A stretch of DNA of 64,000 bases from CAYSEW01 sp964430245 (GTDB lineage Bacteria > Bacteroidota > Bacteroidia > Flavobacteriales_D > Parvicellaceae), in assembly GCA_964430245.1 (NCBI GenBank), contig CAYSEW010000005.1, positions 67,198-131,197 on the forward strand, written 5' to 3'. The position numbers were made by a program, and so were the translations under genes. The notes beneath the pieces were generated by a model. That model was not told the origin of the DNA, searched no databases, and saw nothing but the letters and a program-made list of their open reading frames with translations. Positions 18,193 to 27,097 of the stretch are shown here, in pieces. Position 1 is the stretch's first letter, and each line of letters starts with the position of its first letter.

Positions 18193-19092
18193 ATGAAATT
18201 TGGACAGCTTGATAATCTCGATTCAGTAGACTTTAGATTTCAGCATATTACTGATACTACAATAAAATTAATCAATACTGCTAACACAAAGGGTAGTATA
18301 AAGTTTTATTTAGGTGCACCTGTATGGTCAGATAAAAATTACCTAGGAACCTTATATCCTTTAAAAACAAAACAAAAAGATTTTTTAGCTGCATATGCTA
18401 GTCAATTTAATAGTATTGAAGTAAATGCAACCAGATATGGCACTCCCAAAAGTGAAGTTATCAATAAATGGATGAATGCTGTTCCAAATGATTTTAAATT
18501 TTCATTAAAAGTTCCTCAAGTAATTACACATAGAAAAAACATTAATGATGATCAATCAAGATTTAGGTTAGATCAATTTATTCTTGCATTGGATCAATTG
18601 GGTGACAAATCTGGTATTAGCTATGCAGTAATGGCTAATTATTTTAAGTCTAATCAGATGAATGAGTTGGAAAAGTTTGTTTCTAATCTTCCAAAAGAGA
18701 TGCAATTTGCTATTGAATTCAGGGATGAATCTTGGTTTCAGGATACTGTGAAAGATGAGTGGCAATCTTTATTTAAAGACAACAATATTCTTCCAGTAAT
18801 AACTGATACACCAGGCAGAAGAGATGCAGCTCATTTTAGATTGATAAACAATCATTTGTTTGTGAGATATGTAGGAGATTTCTCACATCCATCAGATTTA
18901 AATAGAATAGATCAATGGGTAGAAAGAATTAAGGTACTAATTGATTTTGGTATTGATAATATTTGGTTCTATGTTCATCAACCGGGTGAAAATAGAGAAA
19001 GAGTGGTGTTGTTTTTTAATTCATTTATCAAAAAAATGAATAATCGTTTAAATATTAAAGTACCATTACTTACTAATTACAAAAAGAATTAA
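18193..19092 (+). CDS. DUF72 family protein (YecE-like)
   Basis: A TIM-barrel-like DUF72 protein of 299 residues. Recognisable segments are FYLGAPVWSDKNYLGTLYP, the FNSIEVNATRYGTPK strand, DFKFSLKVPQVITH, FAIEFRDESWF and NIWFYVHQPGENRE near the end. All are family landmarks, but the biochemical role of DUF72 is unknown. No partner gene is obvious. Its stop overlaps the convergent YdcF-like gene by 4 bp. Confidence 0.85.
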   Translation: MKFGQLDNLDSVDFRFQHITDTTIKLINTANTKGSIKFYLGAPVWSDKNYLGTLYPLKTKQKDFLAAYASQFNSIEVNATRYGTPKSEVINKWMNAVPNDFKFSLKVPQVITHRKNINDDQSRFRLDQFILALDQLGDKSGISYAVMANYFKSNQMNELEKFVSNLPKEMQFAIEFRDESWFQDTVKDEWQSLFKDNNILPVITDTPGRRDAAHFRLINNHLFVRYVGDFSHPSDLNRIDQWVERIKVLIDFGIDNIWFYVHQPGENRERVVLFFNSFIKKMNNRLNIKVPLLTNYKKN

Positions 19093-19841
19093 ATATAGCC
19101 TACCAATTTGTAAGTAATGTATCCTGCAATTTCATGGGATAGTTTTTTCCATTCAAACAGAATATGACTTTGTGGAAGAATGATGGACTCAAGATCGAAA
19201 TATTTTTTATCTAGGTCTATTAAATAGGGATCTACTGCTAACCCTGAACTATTAAAGCACATCAATGACCTTCTCATGTGATAATCGGATGTTATTAAAA
19301 GGCATTCAGGAATATTGTTTTTCGTTATTTTTCTGATTAATTTAGTAGTAAAAACAGCATTTTCATAGGTGTTTCTTGATTGAGTTTCTGTTAAGATATC
19401 TTTACTAGGAATACCTGAATTTATTAGATAGGTTTTAATGTAATCTGCTTCTTTAAGATCTGAAATTAAGCTTCCTGACGCACCAGTAATTATAATTTTA
19501 TTTATTCTTTTTGTATGATATAATTCAATTGTATTTAATAATCTTTTAGAAGAACTAATGAATTCTATGCTATTAGGTGTAGAATTTAAGCTGATCATTC
19601 CTCCTAATAAAATTCCATAATCATACTGCACTTTTATAGGCTGATACTCAACCTCCCAACATGAAAAAACAAATTTATATATAAATGAATTTGAAAATAT
19701 AAAAAGGGAAATAAATCCAGCCATTATATATTTTCTTCTTTTGTACTTCTTTCTATTAAACAATCCAATAAGAAATAAGGTAAAGATCCAGAAATAAGGA
19801 TCAGTTAAAAATGAAAGGATTTTAGAAATTATAAAAAACAT
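19089..19841 (-). CDS. YdcF/ElyC/SanA-family (DUF218) membrane protein
   Basis: A 250-residue envelope protein with two hydrophobic segments in the first 65 residues (FLTDPYFWIFTLFLIGLF; YIMAGFISLFIFSNSF) and a DUF218 domain after them. The domain shows YGILLGGMISL, INKIIITGASGS, ILTETQSRNTYENAVFT and CLLITSDYHMRRSLMCF, which form the conserved pocket of the family. The E. coli relatives ElyC and SanA affect envelope integrity and peptidoglycan or enterobacterial common antigen metabolism. The specific role here is unknown. It is transcribed alone, convergent to the DUF72 gene and divergent from icmF. Confidence 0.83.
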   Translation of the reverse strand: MFFIISKILSFLTDPYFWIFTLFLIGLFNRKKYKRRKYIMAGFISLFIFSNSFIYKFVFSCWEVEYQPIKVQYDYGILLGGMISLNSTPNSIEFISSSKRLLNTIELYHTKRINKIIITGASGSLISDLKEADYIKTYLINSGIPSKDILTETQSRNTYENAVFTTKLIRKITKNNIPECLLITSDYHMRRSLMCFNSSGLAVDPYLIDLDKKYFDLESIILPQSHILFEWKKLSHEIAGYITYKLVGYI

Positions 19842-19897
19842 AATCTATGACTTAAAATTTCTGTAAATCTATTTATTTTCATCCAATTCATTTTAAT

Positions 19898-19927
19898 TTG
19901 AGAAGCCATTTCAAAAATGTATTTTTG
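19898..19927 (+). promoter_or_regulatory. Promoter of icmF
   Basis: TTG (19898-19900) and TATTTTTG (19920-19927) are separated by 19 bp, the full Bacteroidota sigma-A pattern TTG-N19-TAnnTTTG, ending 18 bp before the icmF ATG. Confidence 0.65.
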
Positions 19928-19945
19928 TCTAAAAATTAAGTGTTA

Positions 19946-22900
19946 ATGGACATTCAACCATATCAACCAATAAATAAGATCAGAATTGTTACTGCTGCTT
20001 CATTATTTGACGGGCATGATGCTGCTATCAATATAATGCGAAGAATTATTCAATCTACTGGATGCGAAGTGATTCACCTAGGGCATGATAGAAGTGTTGA
20101 AGAGGTAGTTAATTGTGCTATTCAAGAAGATGTTCAGGCGATTGCAATGACTTCTTATCAAGGTGGGCATAATGAATATTTTAAGTACATGTTCGATTTA
20201 TTGAAGGAAAAAGGGGCAGGACATATCAAGATATTTGGAGGTGGAGGTGGTACAATCCTTCCTTCTGAAATAGAAGAACTTCATAAATATGGAATTACTA
20301 AAATTTATCATCCTGATGACGGTAGAGAAATGGGTTTGCAAGGAATGATCAATGATTTAGTGCAAAAATGCGATTTTCCTACAGGTAAGGATTTAAATGG
20401 AGTTTTGAAAAACATCAATAAAAAGGACCCTCTACTTATTGGTAATTTAATATCTGCTGCAGAAAATTTTCAGAAGGAACATAATAAGAAATTAAATGAG
20501 ATTGATGAGATTGCTAATAAGTCGAATGTTCCTATTTTAGGAATAACAGGTACAGGAGGAGCTGGTAAATCATCGTTGGTTGATGAGCTAGTGAGAAGGT
20601 TTTTAATTGATTTCCCTAAAAAGACCATGGCTATAATATCAGTTGATCCGTCAAAAAGAAAAACAGGAGGAGCTTTATTAGGTGATAGAATACGAATGAA
20701 CTCTATTAAAAGTGATCGTGTTTATATGCGATCATTGGCTACAAGACAAAGTAACCTGGCACTCTCTAAACATGTAACTCAAGCTCTCGATATCCTTAAA
20801 GTGGCTGATTTTGACCTTATTATACTAGAGACTTCAGGTATTGGACAATCAGACACAGAGATCTTAGATCATAGTGATGTTTCTTTATATGTGATGACTC
20901 CCGAATTTGGGGCGGCAACTCAGCTAGAAAAGATAGACATGCTTGATTTTGCTGACCTAGTTGCTCTAAATAAATTTGATAAAAGAGGTGGCCTAGATGC
21001 TTTAAGAGATGTGAAGAAGCAATATAAACGTAATAATAATCTTTGGGAAATTGATGATGACCAAATCCCTGTGTATGGGACAATTGCTTCTCAGTTTAAT
21101 GACCCAGGAATGAATACACTCTATAAAGCTATAATGGATAAAATTGATGAAAAAACTAATTCATCTTTAAAATCAAGTTATACTATATCTGAGGAGATGT
21201 CGGAAAAGATATATGTAATACCTCCAAAAAGGATTCGCTATTTATCTGAAATATCTGAAAGTAATCGTGCATATGATTATTGGGTCAATCAGCAGGTTAT
21301 TACAGCTAAAAAATTAGATAGTCTCTACCATACATTAGAATTGATCAATGAATCAGAAACTGATGATAGAGATTTATTAGTGAAGGCATTGAATGAAAAA
21401 ATTAAATCTGCACAAATGGAGATGGACCCAAAAAATCAGCAGATAATCGATGAATGGAATAGCAAAGTTGATAAGTATAAAGCTCCTGTTTTTAAATTCA
21501 AGGTAAGGGATAAAGAATTATCTATTAAAACACATACCGATTCATTGTCACATATAGATATACCTAAAGTAGCAATGCCAAAATACTCTGGATGGGGAGA
21601 TATTTTAAGATGGAGTCTTCAAGAAAATGTGCCTGGTGAATTTCCATTTACTGCTGGTCTTTTTCCATTTAAAAGAGAAGGTGAGGATCCAACAAGGATG
21701 TTTGCTGGAGAAGGCGGTCCAGAACGAACGAATAGAAGGTTTCACTATGTAAGTTTAGGTATGCCTGCTAAAAGGTTGTCTACTGCATTTGACTCTGTTA
21801 CTTTGTATGGAAATGATCCTGCTATACGTCCAGATATTTATGGTAAAATAGGAAATGCAGGTGTTTCTATCTGCTGTTTAGATGATGCTAAAAAGCTCTA
21901 TTCTGGATTTGATCTTTCTAATCCATCAACATCTGTAAGCATGACCATCAATGGTCCAGCTCCTATGCTGTTGGGGTTTTTTATGAATGCGGCTATTGAT
22001 CAGAACTGTGAAAAGTACATTAAGGAAAATGGTTTACAAAAAGCAACTCAGAAAAAAGTTGATGATATTTTTAAAAGTATAGGTCAGGAACAGCCTAAAT
22101 ATCAAGGTGATTTACCTGAAGGAAATGATGGCTTGGGATTAATGCTATTAGGATTAACAGGTGATCAGGTATTATCTAAAGATGTTTATGATGCTATTAA
22201 AAAAGATACTTTAACTAAAGTAAGAGGAACTGTACAGGCAGATATTTTAAAAGAAGATCAGGCTCAAAATACTTGTATATTTTCAACAGAATTTGCTTTG
22301 CGTCTAATGGGAGATGTGCAGGAATATTTTATTGACAATTCGGTAAGAAATTTCTATTCTGTTTCTATATCTGGTTATCATATTGCAGAGGCAGGAGCTA
22401 ATCCTATTACTCAATTAGCATTTACTTTAGCTAACGGCTTTACTTATGTAGAATATTATCTAAGTAGAGGAATGGATATTAATCATTTTGGTCCAAACTT
22501 ATCTTTTTTCTTCTCAAATGGAATTGATCCAGAATATGCCGTAATTGGTAGAGTTGCTAGAAGAATTTGGTCTAAGGCTATGTCTAAGAAATATGGTGCA
22601 GATAAGCGTGCTCAAATGCTAAAATATCATATTCAGACTTCTGGGAGATCTTTACATTCTCAGGAAATAGATTTTAATGACATAAGGACAACTCTTCAGG
22701 CTTTATATGCTATTTATGATAATTGTAATTCTTTACATACTAATGCTTATGATGAAGCCATAACAACTCCAACTGAAGAATCTGTTAGAAGAGCGATGGC
22801 TATTCAGCTAATCATCAATAAAGAATTAGGGTTAGCAAAGAATGAAAATCCTATGCAAGGATCCTATATTATTGAAGAATTAACAGATTTGGTAGAAGAA

Positions 22901-23323
22901 GCTGTATTGCTTGAATTCGATCGTATAAATGAAAGAGGAGGTGTGTTAGGTTCTATGGAGACAATGTATCAAAGGAGTAAGATCCAAGAAGAATCTTTGT
23001 ATTATGAGACATTAAAGCATACTGGTGAATACGAAATAATAGGGGTTAATACTTTTTTAAGTTCCAAAGGATCTCCTACTATTATTCCTTCTGAAGTAAT
23101 CAGAGCAACTAAAGAAGAAAAGGAATATCAGATTTCAATGTTGCATCAATTACATCAACGAAAGGATAAAGAAGCAGGTGATTCATTAAGATCTGTAAAG
23201 GATGCTGCCATTAAGAATAAAAATATTTTTAATGAATTAATGGAGGCAAGTAAGCATTGTTCATTGGGACAAATCACTGATGCCTTATTTGAAGTTGGTG
23301 GTCAGTATAGAAGGAATATGTAA
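19946..23323 (+). CDS. icmF: Fused isobutyryl-CoA mutase (B12 domain + G-protein + mutase)
   Basis: A single 1125-residue protein with three parts. The B12-binding domain (DGHDAAIN, near residue 22) gives the lower cobalt-ligand His. A MeaI-type GTPase chaperone follows with P-loop GITGTGGAGKSS at about 200 and NKFD later. The large mutase barrel starts near 540. This order is that of IcmF, which interconverts isobutyryl-CoA and n-butyryl-CoA (and isovaleryl/pivalyl-CoA to some extent) using adenosylcobalamin. Two selectivity residues agree: Phe573 (AGLFPF) replaces the methylmalonyl-CoA mutase Tyr89, and Gln774 (QAQNTCIF) replaces its Arg207. The ATG at 19946 is preferred to the GTG two codons upstream. 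It fits valine/leucine and short-chain acyl-CoA metabolism. No cobalamin riboswitch is visible upstream. Confidence 0.92.
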   Translation: MDIQPYQPINKIRIVTAASLFDGHDAAINIMRRIIQSTGCEVIHLGHDRSVEEVVNCAIQEDVQAIAMTSYQGGHNEYFKYMFDLLKEKGAGHIKIFGGGGGTILPSEIEELHKYGITKIYHPDDGREMGLQGMINDLVQKCDFPTGKDLNGVLKNINKKDPLLIGNLISAAENFQKEHNKKLNEIDEIANKSNVPILGITGTGGAGKSSLVDELVRRFLIDFPKKTMAIISVDPSKRKTGGALLGDRIRMNSIKSDRVYMRSLATRQSNLALSKHVTQALDILKVADFDLIILETSGIGQSDTEILDHSDVSLYVMTPEFGAATQLEKIDMLDFADLVALNKFDKRGGLDALRDVKKQYKRNNNLWEIDDDQIPVYGTIASQFNDPGMNTLYKAIMDKIDEKTNSSLKSSYTISEEMSEKIYVIPPKRIRYLSEISESNRAYDYWVNQQVITAKKLDSLYHTLELINESETDDRDLLVKALNEKIKSAQMEMDPKNQQIIDEWNSKVDKYKAPVFKFKVRDKELSIKTHTDSLSHIDIPKVAMPKYSGWGDILRWSLQENVPGEFPFTAGLFPFKREGEDPTRMFAGEGGPERTNRRFHYVSLGMPAKRLSTAFDSVTLYGNDPAIRPDIYGKIGNAGVSICCLDDAKKLYSGFDLSNPSTSVSMTINGPAPMLLGFFMNAAIDQNCEKYIKENGLQKATQKKVDDIFKSIGQEQPKYQGDLPEGNDGLGLMLLGLTGDQVLSKDVYDAIKKDTLTKVRGTVQADILKEDQAQNTCIFSTEFALRLMGDVQEYFIDNSVRNFYSVSISGYHIAEAGANPITQLAFTLANGFTYVEYYLSRGMDINHFGPNLSFFFSNGIDPEYAVIGRVARRIWSKAMSKKYGADKRAQMLKYHIQTSGRSLHSQEIDFNDIRTTLQALYAIYDNCNSLHTNAYDEAITTPTEESVRRAMAIQLIINKELGLAKNENPMQGSYIIEELTDLVEEAVLLEFDRINERGGVLGSMETMYQRSKIQEESLYYETLKHTGEYEIIGVNTFLSSKGSPTIIPSEVIRATKEEKEYQISMLHQLHQRKDKEAGDSLRSVKDAAIKNKNIFNELMEASKHCSLGQITDALFEVGGQYRRNM

Positions 23324-23334
23324 TTCACTTAACC

Positions 23335-23934
23335 ATGTCTGCTAATCAACTTATTATTTTTGCAAAAAATCCAATTCTTGGAGAGACAAAGACTAGATTA
23401 GCAAAATCGGTTGGGCATCAAAATGCATTGAAGATATATATTCACTTATTAGAATATACGGCTAAAATTTGTTTAGATGTTGATGTTGATCGTCATATTT
23501 ATTACTCTTCGTATATAGAAAAAGATGATATTTTTCAAGATCGATTATTTGTAAAAAATATACAGACAGGGAATGATCTAGGAGAAAGAATGTACAATGC
23601 ATTTAAAGATCTTTTTGGACAGTGGGCTGAGAAGGTTGTAATTATTGGTACAGACTGTAAAGAACTTGATCCTGATATTATAAATGATGCATTTAAAAAA
23701 ATGGATCAAACAGATGTAGTAATTGGACCTGCTAATGATGGAGGGTATTATTTATTAGGAATGAAGTCCTTACATAAAGAATTGTTTTTCAATAAGACAT
23801 GGAGCGCTGAAAATGTATTATTAGATACAATTTTAGATTTAAAGAAATTAAAAATCAACTACGAGCTTCTTCCTGTGTTAAATGACATAGACTACCAAAA
23901 GGATCTTGGAGACTTAGAAAGATTGCTGGAATGA
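23335..23934 (+). CDS. TIGR04282-family glycosyltransferase (DUF2064)
   Basis: A 199-residue GT-A-fold nucleotidyl/glycosyltransferase-like protein. It has the N-terminal LIIFAKNPILGETKTRLAK nucleotide-binding signature, TGNDLGERMYNAF, VIIGTDCKELDPDII with the divalent-metal Asp, and GPANDGGYYLLGM. The family is named for arsenosugar biosynthesis, but no arsenic gene is nearby and the name should not be taken as function. It starts 11 bp after icmF and overlaps the purine nucleoside phosphorylase gene by 4 bp (ATGA), so the three genes are probably co-transcribed. Confidence 0.85.
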   Translation: MSANQLIIFAKNPILGETKTRLAKSVGHQNALKIYIHLLEYTAKICLDVDVDRHIYYSSYIEKDDIFQDRLFVKNIQTGNDLGERMYNAFKDLFGQWAEKVVIIGTDCKELDPDIINDAFKKMDQTDVVIGPANDGGYYLLGMKSLHKELFFNKTWSAENVLLDTILDLKKLKINYELLPVLNDIDYQKDLGDLERLLE

Positions 23935-24752
23935 ATCTATTAAAGATCAATGAAGCATATGAATTTCTAAAATCAAGAGGTGTTATGCATTCATCAATAG
24001 GCATCGTCTTGGGTACTGGTTTAGGGAAATTAGTTGATGAGCTATCTAATAAGATTTCTATTGAATATGATGAAATCCCTTATTTTCCTGAAAGTACAGT
24101 TGAGTTTCATTCTGGAAAATTAATTTTTGGTAAACTATTTAATAAAAAGGTAATTATTCTCCAAGGAAGATTCCATTATTATGAGGGGTATAATATGGAA
24201 GAAATTGTGTTTCCAATTAGAGTATTTAAAAAGTTGGGTGTTAAAGTATTGATCTTGTCCAATGCAGCTGGTGCTTTAAATTTAAATTTCAATAAGGGTT
24301 CATTAATGCTCATTACTGATCATATTGATCTTTTTCCAACTCATCCTTTAATTGGTAATAATGAAGAAGAATTAGGTCCTAGATTTCCTGATATGAGTGA
24401 ATCATATAACAAGGATTTAATTGAATTAGTAAAGGAGTCAGCTAAAGAATTGGATATTGCTTTAGAAAAAGGTGTTTATGTATCTGCACAAGGACCCATG
24501 TTAGAAACCCCAGCAGAATATAGGATGTTAAGAAAAATAGGTGGAGATGCAGTTGGAATGAGTACAATACCAGAAGTGATTGCTGCCAGACATTTAGGGA
24601 TTAAATGTTGTGGAATCTCAATATTAACAGATGAATGTGATCCAGAAAATTTAAAGCCTATTGATATTAATGAGATCATTAAAATTGCTTTTGAAGCAGA
24701 AAAAGTATTTATTAGGCTTGTTAAGGAGTTTCTATGTAAATTAGATCACTAA
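23931..24752 (+). CDS. punA: Purine nucleoside phosphorylase (inosine/guanosine type)
   Basis: Trimeric-type PNP that cleaves inosine or guanosine with phosphate to the base and ribose-1-phosphate, in purine salvage. Motifs are GIVLGTGLGKLVDEL (phosphate loop), FPESTVEFHSGKL, ILQGRFHYYEGY, LILSNAAGALNLN, AQGPMLETPAEYRML (phosphate and ribose contacts), GDAVGMSTIPEVIAARH (conserved Glu and Met region) and ISILTDEC. Its 273 residues match the class I family. The start overlaps the upstream glycosyltransferase by ATGA, indicating translational coupling. No purine transporter or deaminase is present beside it. Confidence 0.93.
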   Translation: MNLLKINEAYEFLKSRGVMHSSIGIVLGTGLGKLVDELSNKISIEYDEIPYFPESTVEFHSGKLIFGKLFNKKVIILQGRFHYYEGYNMEEIVFPIRVFKKLGVKVLILSNAAGALNLNFNKGSLMLITDHIDLFPTHPLIGNNEEELGPRFPDMSESYNKDLIELVKESAKELDIALEKGVYVSAQGPMLETPAEYRMLRKIGGDAVGMSTIPEVIAARHLGIKCCGISILTDECDPENLKPIDINEIIKIAFEAEKVFIRLVKEFLCKLDH

Positions 24753-24783
24753 ATTTTAATATTGTAGAATTAAAACATTTGTA

Positions 24784-26094
24784 ATGGTTAGAATATTTAT
24801 AGGATTATTGTTATTTCAACTTCTTATTTGCACAAATAATGCACAAGACCCAATGGATTATCATTTAGGGAATAGTGGAGTAATCAGCGATCATGAATAT
24901 GTGTTGGATTATCTTGAATTGCAGCATCCTGGATTCAAAAATGCTTACAACAAGACATTAAACAATGCAATGTCATTTTCAAATAAATCTGGCCAGCTAT
25001 ATACTGTTAACGTTGTGGTGCATATAGTTTGGAATGATCCTTTGGAAAACTTGGATGATAGTGTTATTTACAATCAGATACAGATAATAAATGAGGACTT
25101 TCAAAGATTGAATGCAGATACTTCCAATTTAAGATCTATTTTTCATCCTGTAGCTGGAAATCCTAATGTTGAATTTAATCTTTATGATATTATTAGAGTT
25201 CAAACCAGTGAAACATTTGGAGTTTCTTTATTAGGTCTCCCAGATCATGTTAAACAAACATCACAAGGGGGTAGTGATGCATTTTTCCCTGAATATTTTA
25301 TGAATATATGGATTTGTAAATTAGATAATTTATTTGGTGCTTTATTTGGATATGCTTACCCCCCAGCAGGGCTTTCTAATTGGCCTCCAAATTCAAATGC
25401 TCCAAGTCCTGAATTAGATGGAGTAGTCCTGGATTATAGAACTATTGGCAGCAACAATCCAAACGTTTATCCAAACCCTAATGGTGGAGTATTTGATCTT
25501 ATTGGTAGAACAGCTGTACATGAAGTAGGTCACTACATGGGTTTAAGGCATATTTGGGGTGATGGAGGTGGACTTTTTGGTGGTAGTAGCTGTGGTGCAG
25601 ATGATGGATGTTTAGATACTCCAAATCAAGGTTACCAGAGCAACTTTGATTGTGATACTACTTTAAATACTTGTATAGACTCTATTGGTAATAATGTAGA
25701 CCCTAATGATCTACCAGATCTGATTGAAAATCACATGGATTATTCTTCTGAATCTTGTAGTAATATGTTTACTATGGAGCAATCTATAATTATGAGAGGA
25801 GTTTTAGAAAATGAAAGAATAGATTTAATCAACCCTCCGTTAGGTGCTTTAGACCATTTATTTAATAATGAAATCATTGTTTATCCTAATCCCGCAAGCC
25901 AATCAGTAAATATTGAATTTGAACAAGGCAATAAGACATTAAATAATATTAAGGTATTTGACCTATCTGGCAGGTTGATTCGTGAGCAATCTTTTAACGG
26001 AAATTCAATAAGTATTGATGTTGCAGCTTTTAAAGATGGGATATATCTATTAAATATAAATTCTAAGTATCATACTAGCTTAGTGGTAAGGTAA
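24784..26094 (+). CDS. Secreted M43 (pappalysin-type) zinc metalloprotease with T9SS sorting domain
   Basis: A 436-residue exported protease. A signal peptide is followed by a propeptide-like stretch, then the extended zinc site HEVGHYMGLRHIWGD at about residues 246-260 (HExxHxxGxxH, with a trailing Asp as in cytophagalysins). The Met-turn lies in NHMDYSSESC. Paired cysteines (SSCGADDGCLD, DCDTTLNTC) are typical of M43B enzymes. The C-terminal 75 residues form a T9SS type A domain (IIVYPNPASQSVNIEF, IKVFDLSGRLIRE, KDGIYLLNINS). The enzyme is probably secreted to degrade extracellular proteins, in keeping with the amino acid catabolism genes in the window. The specificity is unknown. Confidence 0.92.
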   Translation: MVRIFIGLLLFQLLICTNNAQDPMDYHLGNSGVISDHEYVLDYLELQHPGFKNAYNKTLNNAMSFSNKSGQLYTVNVVVHIVWNDPLENLDDSVIYNQIQIINEDFQRLNADTSNLRSIFHPVAGNPNVEFNLYDIIRVQTSETFGVSLLGLPDHVKQTSQGGSDAFFPEYFMNIWICKLDNLFGALFGYAYPPAGLSNWPPNSNAPSPELDGVVLDYRTIGSNNPNVYPNPNGGVFDLIGRTAVHEVGHYMGLRHIWGDGGGLFGGSSCGADDGCLDTPNQGYQSNFDCDTTLNTCIDSIGNNVDPNDLPDLIENHMDYSSESCSNMFTMEQSIIMRGVLENERIDLINPPLGALDHLFNNEIIVYPNPASQSVNIEFEQGNKTLNNIKVFDLSGRLIREQSFNGNSISIDVAAFKDGIYLLNINSKYHTSLVVR

Positions 26095-26099
26095 ATAGA

Positions 26100-27095
26100 T
26101 TAAATCATTTGTTTTCTCTCAATTTCTAAATAGGGCTTGATAGCTTCTATTAATTCATTAGCCTGTTCAAAATTTAATTGTTGATTGGCGTCAGATAATG
26201 CATTTTCTGGATTTGGATGCACTTCAATTAATAAACCGTCTATTCCCATTGCTATTGCAGCTTTACTTAGGTCCTTGATACCATACCTATATCCTAGAGC
26301 ATGACTAGGATCAATGATAATGGGTAGATTAGTATGCTCTTTCAACCAAGATACTCCACATAGATCAAGTGTAAACCTTGTGTTGTTTTCAAATGTTCTT
26401 ATTCCTCTTTCACATAGGATTACTTTTTCATTACCTCTGCATAGAATAAATTCTGCTGCCTGTACGAACTCTTGTAAGGTAGTTGAAAAACCTCTTTTCA
26501 GCAGAACAGGTTTATTAGATTTACCTAAAGTGTTCAAAATTCCATGATCATACATAGATTTAGCGCCTACTTGAATTACATCTGCGTGATCTATTACTTC
26601 TTCTATATGGGTTGCATCTTTTGCTTCTGAAAAAGTGGTAAGGTTGTTTTTAGTTCCTGTATTTTGTAATATTTTCAAACCTTTAGTTTCAAGACCTTGA
26701 AAAGAATAGGGAGATGTTCTTGGTTTATAAGTACCTCCTCTTATACAATTTAAATTTAGTTTTGATAAAAACCTTGCAGTTTTGTCCATTTGCCCCTCTG
26801 ATTCGATGGAACAGGGCCCCATTATAACTGCAAAATTACTACTATCTCTACCAATTTTTAAGTTGTTTACGGATATTATTCTATTGGGTTCATATGCTAT
26901 AGATGCTATTTGTATGTCATTGTCAAAAATAAATTGATCAATTATATAAGGTGAAAGATCATGAGAAGCTGTTTTATTTTTGGATGAATTGATGATTTGA
27001 TAATAATCATTCTTTTCATTGATAAAAGTAGTTGAAGACAATTGAATGTCCTTAATGATATTCTTTGGAGTGTTTTTATTTAGATGTAAGATCAT
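26100..27095 (-). CDS. aroF: 3-deoxy-7-phosphoheptulonate (DAHP) synthase, class I beta
   Basis: Condenses phosphoenolpyruvate and erythrose-4-phosphate, the first step of the shikimate pathway. The N-terminal 100 residues make a ferredoxin-like lead domain found in the T. maritima-type (AroF/AroG-like) enzymes. The barrel holds VIMGPCSIES, NCIRGGTYKPRTSPYSFQG (PEP and metal site), VIQVGAKSMYD, PVLLKRGFSTTLQEF (catalytic Lys), ILCERGIRTFE, IIIDPSHALGYR and LLIEVHPNPENALSDANQQL. The regulatory chorismate mutase fusion seen in some relatives is absent. It sits 2 bp after the beta-helix gene on the same strand, so the pair are probably co-transcribed. Confidence 0.92.
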   Translation of the reverse strand: MILHLNKNTPKNIIKDIQLSSTTFINEKNDYYQIINSSKNKTASHDLSPYIIDQFIFDNDIQIASIAYEPNRIISVNNLKIGRDSSNFAVIMGPCSIESEGQMDKTARFLSKLNLNCIRGGTYKPRTSPYSFQGLETKGLKILQNTGTKNNLTTFSEAKDATHIEEVIDHADVIQVGAKSMYDHGILNTLGKSNKPVLLKRGFSTTLQEFVQAAEFILCRGNEKVILCERGIRTFENNTRFTLDLCGVSWLKEHTNLPIIIDPSHALGYRYGIKDLSKAAIAMGIDGLLIEVHPNPENALSDANQQLNFEQANELIEAIKPYLEIERKQMI

Positions 27096-27097
27096 AT

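Noticed and set aside
23335..23934. Arsenosugar biosynthesis
   Set aside because: The family name suggests it, but no ArsM or radical-SAM arsenic genes are nearby.
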